Shown: in pieces, positions 8,825 to 17,799 of the stretch
Position numbering within the stretch: the first letter of the stretch is position 1
Layout of the letters: every line of letters starts with the position of its first letter
Source of the DNA: Streptomyces violaceoruber
GTDB taxonomy: Bacteria; Actinomycetota; Actinomycetes; Streptomycetales; Streptomycetaceae
Reading direction: 5' to 3'
DNA length: 64,000 nt
NCBI RefSeq assembly: GCF_033406955.1
Contig: NZ_CP137734.1
Location: forward strand, 4,030,001 to 4,094,000
The notes under the pieces: model-generated
The model's input: only the letters and a program-made list of their open reading frames with translations
What the model was told of the DNA's origin: nothing
The model's database searches: none
Translations under genes and position numbers: made by a program

Positions 8825-9919
8825 GTGACCGACGTAAACGGCGCACCTGCTGATGTACTGCACACCCTGTTCCACTCGGATCAGGGGGGACATGAGCAAG
8901 TCGTGCTCTGCCAGGACCGTGCCAGCGGCCTCAAGGCCGTGATCGCCCTCCACTCCACCGCCCTGGGCCCGGCGCTCGGCGGTACCCGCTTCTACCCGTA
9001 CGCGAGCGAGGCGGAGGCCGTCGCCGACGCGTTGAACCTCGCCCGCGGGATGTCGTACAAGAACGCCATGGCCGGTCTGGACCACGGTGGCGGCAAGGCC
9101 GTGATCATCGGCGATCCGGAGCAGATCAAGAGCGAGGAGCTGCTCCTCGCCTACGGCCGGTTCGTCGCCTCGCTGGGCGGCCGCTACGTCACCGCGTGCG
9201 ACGTCGGCACCTACGTCGCCGACATGGACGTCGTGGCCCGCGAGTGCCGCTGGACGACCGGGCGCTCCCCGGAGAACGGCGGCGCGGGCGACTCCTCCGT
9301 GCTCACCTCCTTCGGCGTCTACCAGGGCATGCGGGCCGCCGCCCAGCACCTGTGGGGCGACCCGACGCTGCGCGACCGCACCGTCGGCATCGCGGGCGTC
9401 GGCAAGGTCGGCCACCACCTGGTCGAGCACCTGCTCGCCGAGGGCGCCCACGTCGTCGTCACGGACGTGCGCAAGGACGTCGTGCGCGGGATCACGGAGC
9501 GGCACCCGTCGGTGGTCGCCGTCGCCGACACCGACGCGCTGATCCGGGTGGAGAACCTGGACATCTACGCGCCCTGCGCGCTCGGCGGCGCGCTGAACGA
9601 CGACACCGTGCCGGTGCTGACCGCCAAGGTGGTGTGCGGCGCGGCCAACAACCAGCTCGCCCACCCGGGCGTCGAGAAGGACCTCGCCGACCGCGGGATC
9701 CTCTACGCGCCGGACTACGTGGTGAACGCCGGCGGTGTCATCCAGGTCGCCGACGAGCTGCACGGGTTCGACTTCGACCGGTGCAAGGCGAAGGCCTCGA
9801 AGATCTACGACACCACGCTGGCCATATTCGCACGTGCGAAGAAGGACGGTATTCCGCCGGCCGCGGCGGCCGACCGGATCGCCGAGCAGCGGATGGCGGA
9901 GGCCCGTCCCCGGCCGTGA
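8825..9919 (+). CDS. vdh: Valine/leucine (branched-chain amino acid) dehydrogenase
   Basis: 364 residues of the Glu/Leu/Phe/Val dehydrogenase family, catalysing NAD-dependent oxidative deamination of branched-chain amino acids to 2-oxo acids. Visible features are the substrate and catalytic lysine region (MAGLDHGGGKAVIIGDP), the catalytic Asp region (TACDVGTYVADMDVV), the Rossmann motif GIAGVGKVGHHL and the conserved NAGGVIQVADE segment. The GTG start at 8825 gives MTDVNGAPADVLHTLF. It is monocistronic and divergent from the hypothetical gene on its left. In Streptomyces the product feeds acyl-CoA precursors from valine catabolism. Confidence 0.93.
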   Translation: MTDVNGAPADVLHTLFHSDQGGHEQVVLCQDRASGLKAVIALHSTALGPALGGTRFYPYASEAEAVADALNLARGMSYKNAMAGLDHGGGKAVIIGDPEQIKSEELLLAYGRFVASLGGRYVTACDVGTYVADMDVVARECRWTTGRSPENGGAGDSSVLTSFGVYQGMRAAAQHLWGDPTLRDRTVGIAGVGKVGHHLVEHLLAEGAHVVVTDVRKDVVRGITERHPSVVAVADTDALIRVENLDIYAPCALGGALNDDTVPVLTAKVVCGAANNQLAHPGVEKDLADRGILYAPDYVVNAGGVIQVADELHGFDFDRCKAKASKIYDTTLAIFARAKKDGIPPAAAADRIAEQRMAEARPRP

Positions 9920-10240
9920 TCCGGCGGTCACGGACGGTGGGCCGGCGGGGTCTTCCCGGGGTTTGACCGGTACCCGTCGGGGGCCAGTTGGAGAGAACTC
10001 TCACTTATCCCGGCGGGTCGACCGTCGAAAGGTGGTTAAAATCGCCTTTGACCAGCGAGGACGGGGCGCCTCGGCGGTCCTGGGCAGGGCCACGTGCTGC
10101 GGGCGACGTACCGTATGGGCGTGGGCTCAGGTACCGTGGAAGCCCTACGGACCGGTCTCTCTGCGGAGAGCCCGTTCCGGACCATGAACGCGTGTCAAGA
10201 CTCTGGGGCCGTCGAGCCCCGTCGTTGAGGGGGTCGAGCC
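9920..10240. promoter_or_regulatory. Intergenic region upstream of the DUF3073 gene
   Basis: 321 nt without a coding sequence. A possible -35 TTGACC (about 10047) and several short GC stems occur, including GGGGCC-GTCGAG-CCCC just before the gene. The ribosome site of the DUF3073 gene (GAGGGGG, 10227-10233) lies at its right end. Confidence 0.4.
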
Positions 10241-10495
10241 ATGGGGCGCGGCCGGGCCAAGGCCAAGCAGACGAAGGTCGCCCGCCAGCTGAAGTACAAC
10301 AGCGGTGGGACTGATCTCTCCCGCCTGGCCGAGGAGCTGGGCGCATCGCCGTCGAATTCGCAACCGCCGAATGGCGAGCAATTCGAGGACGATGAGCAGG
10401 ACGACGACGTGTACGCAAAGTACGCCGACCTCTATGAGGACGACGACGAGGACGAGGACGGCCAGTCCCCTTCCCAACAGCGACGCGGCGCTTGA
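10241..10495 (+). CDS. DUF3073 family protein
   Basis: 84 residues. The basic N-terminus MGRGRAKAKQTKVARQLKY is followed by SGGTDLSRLAEEL and a very acidic C-terminus (DDEQDDDVYAKYADLYEDDDEDEDG), the full DUF3073 pattern found throughout Actinobacteria. Its function is unknown. The ATG at 10241 has GAGGGGG upstream. It faces purM, and the two share a bidirectional hairpin between their stop codons. Confidence 0.9.
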   Translation: MGRGRAKAKQTKVARQLKYNSGGTDLSRLAEELGASPSNSQPPNGEQFEDDEQDDDVYAKYADLYEDDDEDEDGQSPSQQRRGA

Positions 10496-10513
10496 CCTTG
10501 CACTGAACACCTT

Positions 10514-10543
10514 CCCGGTCGGTGACCTCTGTCACCGACCGGG
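10514..10543. terminator. Bidirectional terminator between the DUF3073 gene and purM
   Basis: A perfect 13-bp stem CCCGGTCGGTGAC / GTCACCGACCGGG with a 4-nt loop, between two convergent stop codons. It has no long T run, as is usual in Streptomyces. Confidence 0.85.
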
Positions 10544-10572
10544 TTCTGTGCTACCCGCGGCATCGGGGCACC

Positions 10573-11640
10573 TCAGGCGGCGTAGTCGCCCACCAGTGCC
10601 GCGCCGCTCTCGTGGTCTGCGCGGTCGGTGATCTCGCCGGCCACCCAGGCGTCCACACCGCGGTCGGCGAGGGCCGTCAGGGCGACGTCCGTCGACTCCT
10701 CGGGCACGATCGCGATCATGCCCACGCCCATGTTCAGGGTCTTCTCCAGCTCCAGGCGCTCCACCTTGCCGGTCCGGCCGACGAGGTCGAAGATCGCGCC
10801 CGGGGTCCAGGTGGACCGGTCGACCACGGCGTGCAGGCCGTCGGGGATCACGCGGGCCAGGTTGGCCGCGAGTCCGCCGCCGGTGACGTGGCTGAAGGCG
10901 TGGACCTCGGCGGTGCGCATGAGGGCCAGGCAGTCCAGGGAGTAGATCTTGGTCGGCTCCAGCAGCTCCTCGCCGAGGGTGCGGCCGAGACCGTCCAGGT
11001 GGGCGTCGAGCGCCAGGCCGCCCTCGTTCAGCAGGACGTGGCGGACCAGCGAGTACCCGTTCGAGTGAAGCCCGGAGGACGCCATGGCGATCACCGCGTC
11101 ACCCGTACGGATGCGATCCGGTCCGAGCAGGCGGTCTGCCTCCACGACGCCCGTACCGGCGCCGGCGACGTCGAAGTCGTCCGCGCCCAGCAGGCCGGGG
11201 TGCTCGGCCGTCTCGCCGCCCACCAGGGCGCATCCCGCCAGCACACAGCCCTCGGCGATGCCCTTGACGATCGCGGCGACGCGCTCGGGGTGCACCTTGC
11301 CGACGCAGATGTAGTCGGTCATGAACAGCGGCTCGGCGCCGCACACCACGATGTCGTCCATGACCATCGCGACCAGGTCGTGACCGATGGTGTCGTAGAC
11401 GCCCAGCTGACGGGCGATGTCGACCTTGGTGCCGACGCCGTCGGTGGCGGAGGCGAGCAGCGGGCGCTCGTAGTTCTTGAGGGCGGAGGCGTCGAAGAGG
11501 CCGGCGAAGCCGCCGAGGCCGCCGAGGACCTCGGGGCGCCGCGTCTTCTTGACCCATTCCTTCATGAGCTCGACGGCGCGGTCGCCCGCCTCGATGTCGA
11601 CGCCGGCTGCTGCGTAGCTGGCACCAGTTGTGTCAGGCAT
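10573..11640 (-). CDS. purM: Phosphoribosylformylglycinamidine cyclo-ligase (AIR synthetase)
   Basis: 355 residues from the start MPDTTGASYAAAGVDIEAGD. It converts FGAM and ATP to AIR in purine synthesis. Diagnostic segments are GGFAGLFDASALKNYERPLL, SATDGVGTKVDIA, HDLVAMVMDDIVVCGAEPLF, ALVGGETAEHPG, MASSGLHSNGYSLVR and HVTGGGLAANLARVIP. I chose the start at 11640 because family members begin at this Met; a longer frame to 11688 exists. It lies 79 nt downstream of purF, same strand, very likely one operon. Confidence 0.95.
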   Translation of the reverse strand: MPDTTGASYAAAGVDIEAGDRAVELMKEWVKKTRRPEVLGGLGGFAGLFDASALKNYERPLLASATDGVGTKVDIARQLGVYDTIGHDLVAMVMDDIVVCGAEPLFMTDYICVGKVHPERVAAIVKGIAEGCVLAGCALVGGETAEHPGLLGADDFDVAGAGTGVVEADRLLGPDRIRTGDAVIAMASSGLHSNGYSLVRHVLLNEGGLALDAHLDGLGRTLGEELLEPTKIYSLDCLALMRTAEVHAFSHVTGGGLAANLARVIPDGLHAVVDRSTWTPGAIFDLVGRTGKVERLELEKTLNMGVGMIAIVPEESTDVALTALADRGVDAWVAGEITDRADHESGAALVGDYAA

Positions 11641-11719
11641 GACGATGTGAACCTTCGTGTCGTACGGCAGGGAGGCCTTGGAAACCATGGGGAGCCGGGC
11701 GATCCGGGGAAACGGACGG

Positions 11720-13246
11720 CTACGGGCGACGGATGGCGTCGGCGGCGGCCGTACCGGCGGGCCCGGCGGCCAGCTCGGTCTCCAGGAGCTGCTTGCCGAG
11801 CAGCTCGGGGTCGGGAAGCTCCATCGGGTACTCGCCGTCGAAGCAGGCGCGGCACAGGTTGGGCTTGGCGATGGTGGTCGCCTCGATCATGCCGTCGATG
11901 GAGATGTACGCCAGGGAGTCGGCGCCCATCGAGGTGCCGATCTCCTCGACGCTCATGCCGTTGGCGATCAGCTCGGCGCGGGTGGCGAAGTCGATGCCGA
12001 AGAAGCAGGGCCACTTCACGGGCGGGGACGAGATCCGGATGTGGATCTCGGCGGCGCCCGCCTCGCGGAGCATGCGGACCAGGGCCCGCTGGGTGTTGCC
12101 GCGGACGATGGAGTCGTCGACGACGACCAGCCGCTTGCCCTTGATGACTTCCTTCAGGGGATTCAGCTTCAGGCGGATGCCCAGCTGGCGGATGGTCTGT
12201 GAGGGCTGGATGAAGGTCCGGCCGACATAGGCGTTCTTCACCAGGCCGTTGCCGAAGGGGATGCCGGAGGCCTCGGCGTAGCCGATCGCGGCGGGGGTGC
12301 CGGATTCCGGGGTCGCTATGACCAGATCGGCCTCCGCGGGGGCCTCCTTCGCCAGCTTGCGGCCCATCTCGACACGCGAGAGGTAGACGTTGCGGCCGGC
12401 GATGTCGGTGTCCGGGCGGGCCAGGTACACGTACTCGAAGACACAGCCCTTGGGCTTCGCTTCTGCGAATCGCGATGTCCGCAGGCCGTTCTCGTCGATG
12501 GCGACGAACTCGCCCGGCTCGATCTCCCGGACGTAGGAGGCGCCGCAGATGTCCAGGGCGGCGGACTCGGAGGCGACCACCCAGCCGCGCTCCAGGCGGC
12601 CGAGGACCAGCGGGCGGATGCCCTGCGGGTCGCGGGCGGCGTAGAGGGTGTGCTCGTCCATGAAGACGAGGGAGAAGGCGCCGCGCACCTGGGGCAGCAC
12701 CTTGCCGGCCGCCTCCTCGACGGTCAGCGGCTTGCCGTCGTCGTCGACCTGGCCCGCGAGCAGCGCGGTGATCAGGTCGGTGTCGTTGGTCGCCGCGACC
12801 CGGGTGGAGCGGCCGTCCTGCTTCGGCAGGTCGGCCACCAGCCCGGCGAGCTGGGCGGTGTTGACGAGGTTGCCGTTGTGCCCGAGCGCGATGGAACCCT
12901 GCGCGGTGGCACGGAACGTCGGCTGGGCGTTCTCCCACACGGAGGCACCGGTGGTCGAGTAGCGGGCGTGACCGACCGCGATGTGACCCTGGAGCGAACC
13001 GAGCGAGGTCTCGTCGAAGACCTGGGACACCAGGCCCATGTCCTTGAAGACGAGGATCTGGGAGCCGTTGCTGACCGCGATTCCCGCGGATTCCTGGCCC
13101 CGATGCTGGAGGGCGTACAGCCCGAAGTACGTGAGCTTTGCGACCTCTTCGCCCGGAGCCCAGACACCGAAGACGCCGCAAGCGTCCTGGGGGCCCTTCT
13201 CGCCGGGAAGCAGATCGTGATTGAGTCGACCGTCACCACGTGGCAC
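11720..13246 (-). CDS. purF: Amidophosphoribosyltransferase (glutamine PRPP amidotransferase)
   Basis: 508 residues from the GTG at 13246 (start MPRGDGRLNHDLLPGEKG). It catalyses the committed step of purine synthesis, PRPP plus glutamine to phosphoribosylamine. A 22-residue propeptide precedes the N-terminal nucleophile Cys23 (QDACGVFGVW). The glutaminase domain follows (ALQHRGQESAGIA, GHARYSTTG, GHNGNLVN). The phosphoribosyltransferase domain has the PRPP motif VVVDDSIVRGNTQ. The frame stays open to 13312, but the GTG at 13246 matches the usual family length. purM lies downstream. Confidence 0.95.
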   Translation of the reverse strand: MPRGDGRLNHDLLPGEKGPQDACGVFGVWAPGEEVAKLTYFGLYALQHRGQESAGIAVSNGSQILVFKDMGLVSQVFDETSLGSLQGHIAVGHARYSTTGASVWENAQPTFRATAQGSIALGHNGNLVNTAQLAGLVADLPKQDGRSTRVAATNDTDLITALLAGQVDDDGKPLTVEEAAGKVLPQVRGAFSLVFMDEHTLYAARDPQGIRPLVLGRLERGWVVASESAALDICGASYVREIEPGEFVAIDENGLRTSRFAEAKPKGCVFEYVYLARPDTDIAGRNVYLSRVEMGRKLAKEAPAEADLVIATPESGTPAAIGYAEASGIPFGNGLVKNAYVGRTFIQPSQTIRQLGIRLKLNPLKEVIKGKRLVVVDDSIVRGNTQRALVRMLREAGAAEIHIRISSPPVKWPCFFGIDFATRAELIANGMSVEEIGTSMGADSLAYISIDGMIEATTIAKPNLCRACFDGEYPMELPDPELLGKQLLETELAAGPAGTAAADAIRRP

Positions 13247-13344
13247 GCCTTCGAGTGTAGGCGAGATCGACCACTGGTCCGAATTGGGGATGCGGGCCCA
13301 CTCATGGATCACCGATCGGCGACGGCGTGGACCGTGACACCGTC

Positions 13345-14145
13345 TTAGCTGGTCAGCGTGAGGGTTTCATGATCGATCCGATAGTCGATCTTGCCGTCGA
13401 AGAGGCCCAGCAGCCGCTTCTCGGCGTCCATGAGTGAGCCTTCGCACATCATTCGGGTGGTGGACGGGGCGCCGAGGGTGATACGTCCGTCGCTGACGGT
13501 GGCCCTGGCGTTGACGTGGTTGCAGGGGAGCCGCCCGGAGACGGTCTTCGCGTCCTGGTCGAAGGTGAGCCGGGCGCGGCCCTTGCCGCCCTTCTGGCCC
13601 GGGACGTCCAAGGCCCACTTCGTGCCGTGCAGCGGCGCGTCCTCCGGCCTGCTGAGCCGGACCGTGTCGCCGTCGGCGGTGGTGAGGGTCAGGCGGTCGC
13701 CCTCGCTCCCGGTGGTGAGGGGGCCGGCGGTGAGGGCGCGGCCGAGTGACTTCTCGAAGTCGGCGGGCGTCTTGGCGCAGGCCTTCTCGGTGAACACGGC
13801 GTCGCTGAGCCGGACCCGTCGACCGTCGCCCTCGCCGCCGCCGCCGTCGCCGTCGCCCTCGACGGCGGCGCGGGCGCTGAAGCTGTTGCAGCCGGTGCTG
13901 CCCGCGGCCTCGCCGCCGTCGTCGATCCGTACGTGTGCCGCGTCCGGCGCCCGGTGGGTGGTGCCGTCGACGGTGACGCTGTCGATGCTCCAGCGGACGC
14001 CGGTGACGCGCGCTCCGTCCGCGCCGACGGAACCGCTGCCGGTGCCGTCGGCCTTCTCGCTCCCGCAGGCCGCGGCGAGCGGGACGAGCGCGACGACGGC
14101 CGCCGCGGTGAGGGTCATGCTGCGCTGCTGCTTCTGCCTGTACAT
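13345..14145 (-). CDS. META/HslJ-type domain lipoprotein
   Basis: 266 residues. A lipoprotein signal peptide (MYRQKQQRSMTLTAAAVVAL) ends in the lipobox LAAAC near residue 27. Two repeats of a META/HslJ-like fold follow, each with a W(S/A)(I/L)D start and a (T/P)CN core (GSTGCNSFSARA and RLPCNHVNARATV), plus late Cys (MMCEGSLM) and KACAKTP segments. Proteins of this kind are surface lipoproteins linked to heat-shock or stress traits; the role here is unknown. It is transcribed towards purF. Confidence 0.8.
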   Translation of the reverse strand: MYRQKQQRSMTLTAAAVVALVPLAAACGSEKADGTGSGSVGADGARVTGVRWSIDSVTVDGTTHRAPDAAHVRIDDGGEAAGSTGCNSFSARAAVEGDGDGGGGEGDGRRVRLSDAVFTEKACAKTPADFEKSLGRALTAGPLTTGSEGDRLTLTTADGDTVRLSRPEDAPLHGTKWALDVPGQKGGKGRARLTFDQDAKTVSGRLPCNHVNARATVSDGRITLGAPSTTRMMCEGSLMDAEKRLLGLFDGKIDYRIDHETLTLTS

Positions 14146-14227
14146 GCCGATTCGACGGAGACGAGGAGGGTCCGGTTCCGTCGTCCGTCCGGTGCTCCGC
14201 CTCCTCCCCCCTCTCCCCGGCCCGCGC

Positions 14228-15025
14228 TCAGCTCAGCAGCGGCAGCAGCGGCCCGAGATCGGCCCGCTCCCCACTCGCGCTCACCTTCGCCCCGTCCAGG
14301 GCGTCCTTCCAGGCCAGCCGTCCGGTGGCGAGCCGGATCCAGGTCAGCGGGTCGGTCTCGACGACGTTGGGCGGGGTGCCCCGGGTGTGCCGGGGGCCCT
14401 CGACGCACTGCACGACCGCGTACGGCGGGACCCGCACCTCCGTCGAGCCGCCGGGAGCCTTCACGGCGAGCGCGTCGGCCAGCAGCCGGGTGGCGGCGGC
14501 CAGCGCCTGCCGGTCGTACGGGATATCGAGGCCGGGGACCGCGGCGTTCAGGTCGTCGGTGTGCACGACCAGCTCGACGGTGCGGGTGACGACGTAGTCG
14601 GCCAGCGGCAGGGCGCCCGCGCTGGTCGGGAGCAGCCTGCTCCCGGGGTGGGTGTCGAGCCGCTCGGTGAAGCGCCGCTCCACCTCGGCGAGGTGGGCGT
14701 CCAGGTCGGAGTGCTCGGCGGCGAGCCGCCGGGCCGTCCCGGCGATGGCGTCCGCGTCGGCGGCGATGGCGAACGGCCAGTCGAGCAGCCGGCCGTCCTG
14801 CCGCACCGGCTCGGGCTCCCCCAGCAGCCGGTCCACGGCGGTCAGCGCCATCCCGACGTGCGCGACCAGCTCCCGCACGGTCCAGCCCCCGAGCCGGGTC
14901 GGCAGGCCGAGCTGCTCGGGGGTGAGGGCGCGGACGGCCGCCCGTACGTGGCCGAACTGGGCGAGGACGGCGGCACGGGTGCGGGCGGGGTCGTAGGCGC
15001 GGGGGCGTTTCCTGGCGGGCGGCAT
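14228..15025 (-). CDS. Maleylpyruvate isomerase family mycothiol-dependent enzyme
   Basis: 265 residues from MPPARKRPRAYDPARTRAAV. The DinB-like mycothiol-dependent maleylpyruvate isomerase N-terminal domain is visible in LPTRLGGWTVRELVAHVGMA and in the second metal region (VVTRTVELVVHTDDL); a C-terminal SCP2-like part follows. The metal-binding histidines (LVAHVG, VVHTDD) are present. The ATG at 15025 has no ribosome site but is preceded by TAGGCT seven bases upstream, so a leaderless transcript is likely. The upstream frame reads into it without a stop, so a long fused frame exists in the DNA. Confidence 0.8.
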   Translation of the reverse strand: MPPARKRPRAYDPARTRAAVLAQFGHVRAAVRALTPEQLGLPTRLGGWTVRELVAHVGMALTAVDRLLGEPEPVRQDGRLLDWPFAIAADADAIAGTARRLAAEHSDLDAHLAEVERRFTERLDTHPGSRLLPTSAGALPLADYVVTRTVELVVHTDDLNAAVPGLDIPYDRQALAAATRLLADALAVKAPGGSTEVRVPPYAVVQCVEGPRHTRGTPPNVVETDPLTWIRLATGRLAWKDALDGAKVSASGERADLGPLLPLLS

Positions 15026-16165
15026 GGCGGTGAGCCTAGCCAGTCCGTTCTCCCGGACTCCGCCCCAGTCGGCTCTCTGGGACTCGCCCCAGTCGGCGCG
15101 GAACGTGGCGTGGCCGGGACGGACGACGTCCGTGCAGTGGCGGCGGGTCGTGACGTCGTCGACGTAGGCGCGGAAGACGTCCTCCATCCGCGAGGCCACG
15201 AGCTTGGCGTAACCGGGGTGGCCGAGGGTCATGGTGTGGACCTGGGGACGGCCGTCGCAGACGGAGGAGGCCCACCAGATCGGGTCCGTGGCGCCGCGGC
15301 CCGCCTTCCCCGGGACCGCCGGTTCCGGGGTCTCGCCGTCGTCGGCGCTGGTGAGCCGGAGGTTCTCGGCGACCGGGCCGGTGTAGGTGTGGAGGGAGGC
15401 GAACCACTCGCCCGGCATGTCCGGGGTGGGGAGCCAGTCGTGCGCGTCGGCCAGCTTCTCGTACACCCTGTTGGCGTGGCCGAGGGAGAGCACGAGACCG
15501 CGGCTCTCGTCCCACACCCGGCCGTCCGTGCGGCTTTCGCCGACCTCGTCCGGGTAGGGCGACCGGTCGGCGAGGCCGGTCTTCCCGTACCAGGCGCAGG
15601 TTCCCTCCGCCCGCGCCGCCGGGACGGGCCCCGCGGTCAGGGCGGGCACGTGGTCCGGGGCGTTTGCCAGGCGCTCGGCGCAGCCGAGCCGGTCGGCAAG
15701 GTTGTTGGCGGTTTCCACCTCCGTGTCGGCGAGGATGTCGCGGTCGCGGCCGCTCACCTGGCTGCCGCGCCGCGGCATCACCTCGGCCCGCGCCCACAGG
15801 GCCCGCACGGATTTGTCCTCCGCCGTCCCTTCCTCGCAGGGCAGTTGCACGGTGACCGAGGAGCCGGTGACGCGGCCGGCGATGTCGCCGCCCAGAGGCT
15901 GCGGTGGGTAGGCGGCCCGGCCGAGTATGTCGAGCGGGCCGTTCATCGGTGCGTCCGCGATCCGAGGCTGGTCGGCCGGCAGGACGCCCATCGCGCCGGT
16001 GAAGAACCAGCGGGTGCCGGTGTCGGTGCCGGCCCGTTCGCCCGCCTCCGTGCTGAAGATCTCGCAGTCGTGCGGAATCTCCGTGTCCGGGTCGAAGCTG
16101 TCGTCGTCGAGCTTCCGGTGCGTGATGGTGCCGCCCGCTTCGGAGAGGTCCAGCACCCGGCCCAC
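15026..16165 (-). pseudogene. Remnant of a Streptomyces lipoprotein-like gene, fused in frame to its neighbour
   Basis: About 380 codons read as genuine protein (LDLSEAGGTITHRKLDDDSF, AWYGKTGLADRSPYPDEVG, LGHPGYAKLVASRMEDVFRA), with a Cys/Trp-containing extracellular character. The start is missing. In-frame sequence upstream reads GIDAACGGLVPVGRVLDL, which looks like a lipobox cysteine context, but it hits a stop at 16238-16240 before any signal peptide, and only a GTG at 16165 is available. The 3' end has no stop and runs into the isomerase at 15025. I infer a 5' deletion plus a lost stop codon; a second possibility is a sequencing frameshift near 16200. Confidence 0.55.
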
Positions 16166-16260
16166 GGGGACGAGTCCCCCGCAGGCCGCGTCGATGCCGC
16201 TCCCCCCGTTTCCCCGGCGGCCCCCTGGGCGCCACGATCACGGACGAAGCCAACAGGTGC

Positions 16261-17100
16261 CTACTCGGGAGAAGCGGGGACCGGTTCCGGTACGTCGAAC
16301 ACCTCGCCGTTGCGCGGAACGCCGATGCCGGTCCAGGTGAAGGGGACGCCCCGCGCGGTGTCCGGGTCGGGGCCGTCCATCAGCTGGAAGTGGACGTGCG
16401 GCTCCGTGGAGTTGCCGGTGTTGCCGCACCGGGCGAGGACCTGGCCGGCGCGGACGCGGTCGCCCTCGCGGACGGTGAAGGAACCTCGCTGGACGTGGGC
16501 GTACAGGGCGTACGTACCGTCGGCTGCTTCCAGCACCAGGTGGTTGCCGACGATGCGGCGGACCCCCGCCAGTTCCCGCACCGAGCCCTCGACGAGCATC
16601 AGGTACAGCAGCGCGGGCAGCGAGGTGCGGCTCAGGTGGTCGCGCTGACCGTCGTCGGCGCGTACGACCGTGCCGTCGGCCACCGCGAGGATCGGGGCGC
16701 CGAACGCCGGGAAGTCGCGGGGGCGCCGGGCGAGCGGCCACAGGGCTCGGAAGCCGGGGCGGGCGCCGGGCTCCGGCTCGGCTACGAGGTCGATGGCGAA
16801 GGTCTGGCCGTAGGCGTGGACGCCGTGGCTCGGGGTGCGGTCGGCCGGGCTGTTCAGCGCGGACCAACGGCCGGTGACGGGCGGGGCGACCTCGACGGGC
16901 TCGGGGGACCTGCCGGGCGCGTCCGGGGCGCCGCCGTTCCAGCGGTTGACCACCGTGATCAGGGCGTAGGCGAGGACCAGCGGCAGGAAGACGCTCCACC
17001 ACGGGAATCCCGGGTCGAAGAGGACACCGACGACCACCAGGGCCAGGAAGACCAGCTGGAGCACCCGGAAGGTGATCATGGCGAGCTTGCGTGCGGACAT
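16261..17100 (-). CDS. Membrane-anchored M23 (LytM-type) peptidase
   Basis: 279 residues. Two N-terminal membrane segments (VLQLVFLALVVVGVLF and WWSVFLPLVLAYALITVV) are followed by an M23 domain. Metal ligands appear as HGVHAYGQTFAIDL near residue 105 and the distal HVHFQ motif (STEPHVHFQLMDG). The linker between them (GNHLVLEAADGTYALYAHVQ) is typical of the family. The expected role is a cell-wall endopeptidase or a regulator of one, facing outside. The frame closes just before the broken lipoprotein gene. Confidence 0.85.
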   Translation of the reverse strand: MSARKLAMITFRVLQLVFLALVVVGVLFDPGFPWWSVFLPLVLAYALITVVNRWNGGAPDAPGRSPEPVEVAPPVTGRWSALNSPADRTPSHGVHAYGQTFAIDLVAEPEPGARPGFRALWPLARRPRDFPAFGAPILAVADGTVVRADDGQRDHLSRTSLPALLYLMLVEGSVRELAGVRRIVGNHLVLEAADGTYALYAHVQRGSFTVREGDRVRAGQVLARCGNTGNSTEPHVHFQLMDGPDPDTARGVPFTWTGIGVPRNGEVFDVPEPVPASPE

Positions 17101-17120
17101 CGTTCGTTCCCCCTTGCTCG

Positions 17121-17167
17121 TGACGGTCCTGACGCTCCTGACGGTCCTGACCGTCTTGGCGGTCCCG
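17121..17167. repeat. 9-bp minisatellite (GACGGTCCT)n
   Basis: About five units of GACGGTCCT with single-base changes, in the gap between the M23 peptidase and the ArsR-type gene. It codes for nothing I can support. Confidence 0.7.
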
Positions 17168-17168
17168 T

Positions 17169-17672
17169 TCAGTTCCGTGCGGTCGACAGCGCCACCAGCA
17201 GCGGTACGACCCGCCCCGGCGGCACCTCGTGACGGCCCCGGCCGGTGGTGTGCAGCCAGCCGGCGCCGGTGAGCTGGCGCAGGTGGTGGTAGATCTGGCC
17301 GGTCGTGCCCATCCCGTCCAGCTCCGCCAGCTCGGCGGCGGTGCGCCGCCCTCCGAGCACCTCCCGCAGCAGCCGCAGCCGCACGGGATGCCCCAGCGCG
17401 GCGAACACCTCGGCGGACTCGGCCCAGTCGGCGTCCAGCAGCCCTTGGGTCAGCGCTCCGTGCTGCCAGGCGTACTGCTCCCCGGTCGGCAGCCGCACCG
17501 AGCCGGTGAACAGGACACCCCCGGCCGCGGCCTTCAGTTCCGCCAACTGCTCCTTCAGGCCTTCCAGGGCCCAGAGGTCGCCCTCCTTGGGCCCGGGGGC
17601 GGGCCGGTCGGCGGCCTCCAGGGCGGCGAGGCGCCGCTCGAGGTCGGCCACACGTTGTTCCAGTTGCTCCAC
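17169..17672 (-). CDS. ArsR-family helix-turn-helix regulator with coiled-coil N-terminus
   Basis: 167 residues. The N-terminal 35 residues form a heptad-like coil (MEQLEQRVADLERRLAALEA). The C-terminal part is a winged HTH of ArsR type (FAALGHPVRLRLLREVLGGR, then LAELDGMGTTGQIYHHLRQL). No metal-binding cysteines are seen, so it is probably not a metal sensor. It is divergent from the Uma2 gene and upstream of the M23 peptidase, which it may regulate. Confidence 0.85.
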   Translation of the reverse strand: MEQLEQRVADLERRLAALEAADRPAPGPKEGDLWALEGLKEQLAELKAAAGGVLFTGSVRLPTGEQYAWQHGALTQGLLDADWAESAEVFAALGHPVRLRLLREVLGGRRTAAELAELDGMGTTGQIYHHLRQLTGAGWLHTTGRGRHEVPPGRVVPLLVALSTARN

Positions 17673-17799
17673 GAGTACGACATTACGTAGCTACGAAATT
17701 CCGCGCAAGCGTCACTCGTACGTGTGTCTGGTCGCGAAAGGAGGCCCGGGAGGACCGCGGCCCTGGAAACACTGGTCGGCGCCTGGAAGGAGGTGCAGC

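Noticed and set aside
13247..13312. Longer purF start at 13312
   Set aside because: It adds 22 residues absent from the usual family N-terminus; the GTG at 13246 gives the normal propeptide length before the catalytic Cys.
13391..16648. A 1085-codon plus-strand open frame across the META lipoprotein, isomerase and M23 genes
   Set aside because: It covers three genes that have clear domains on the other strand; its Pro/Ser/Arg-rich content is typical of shadow frames.
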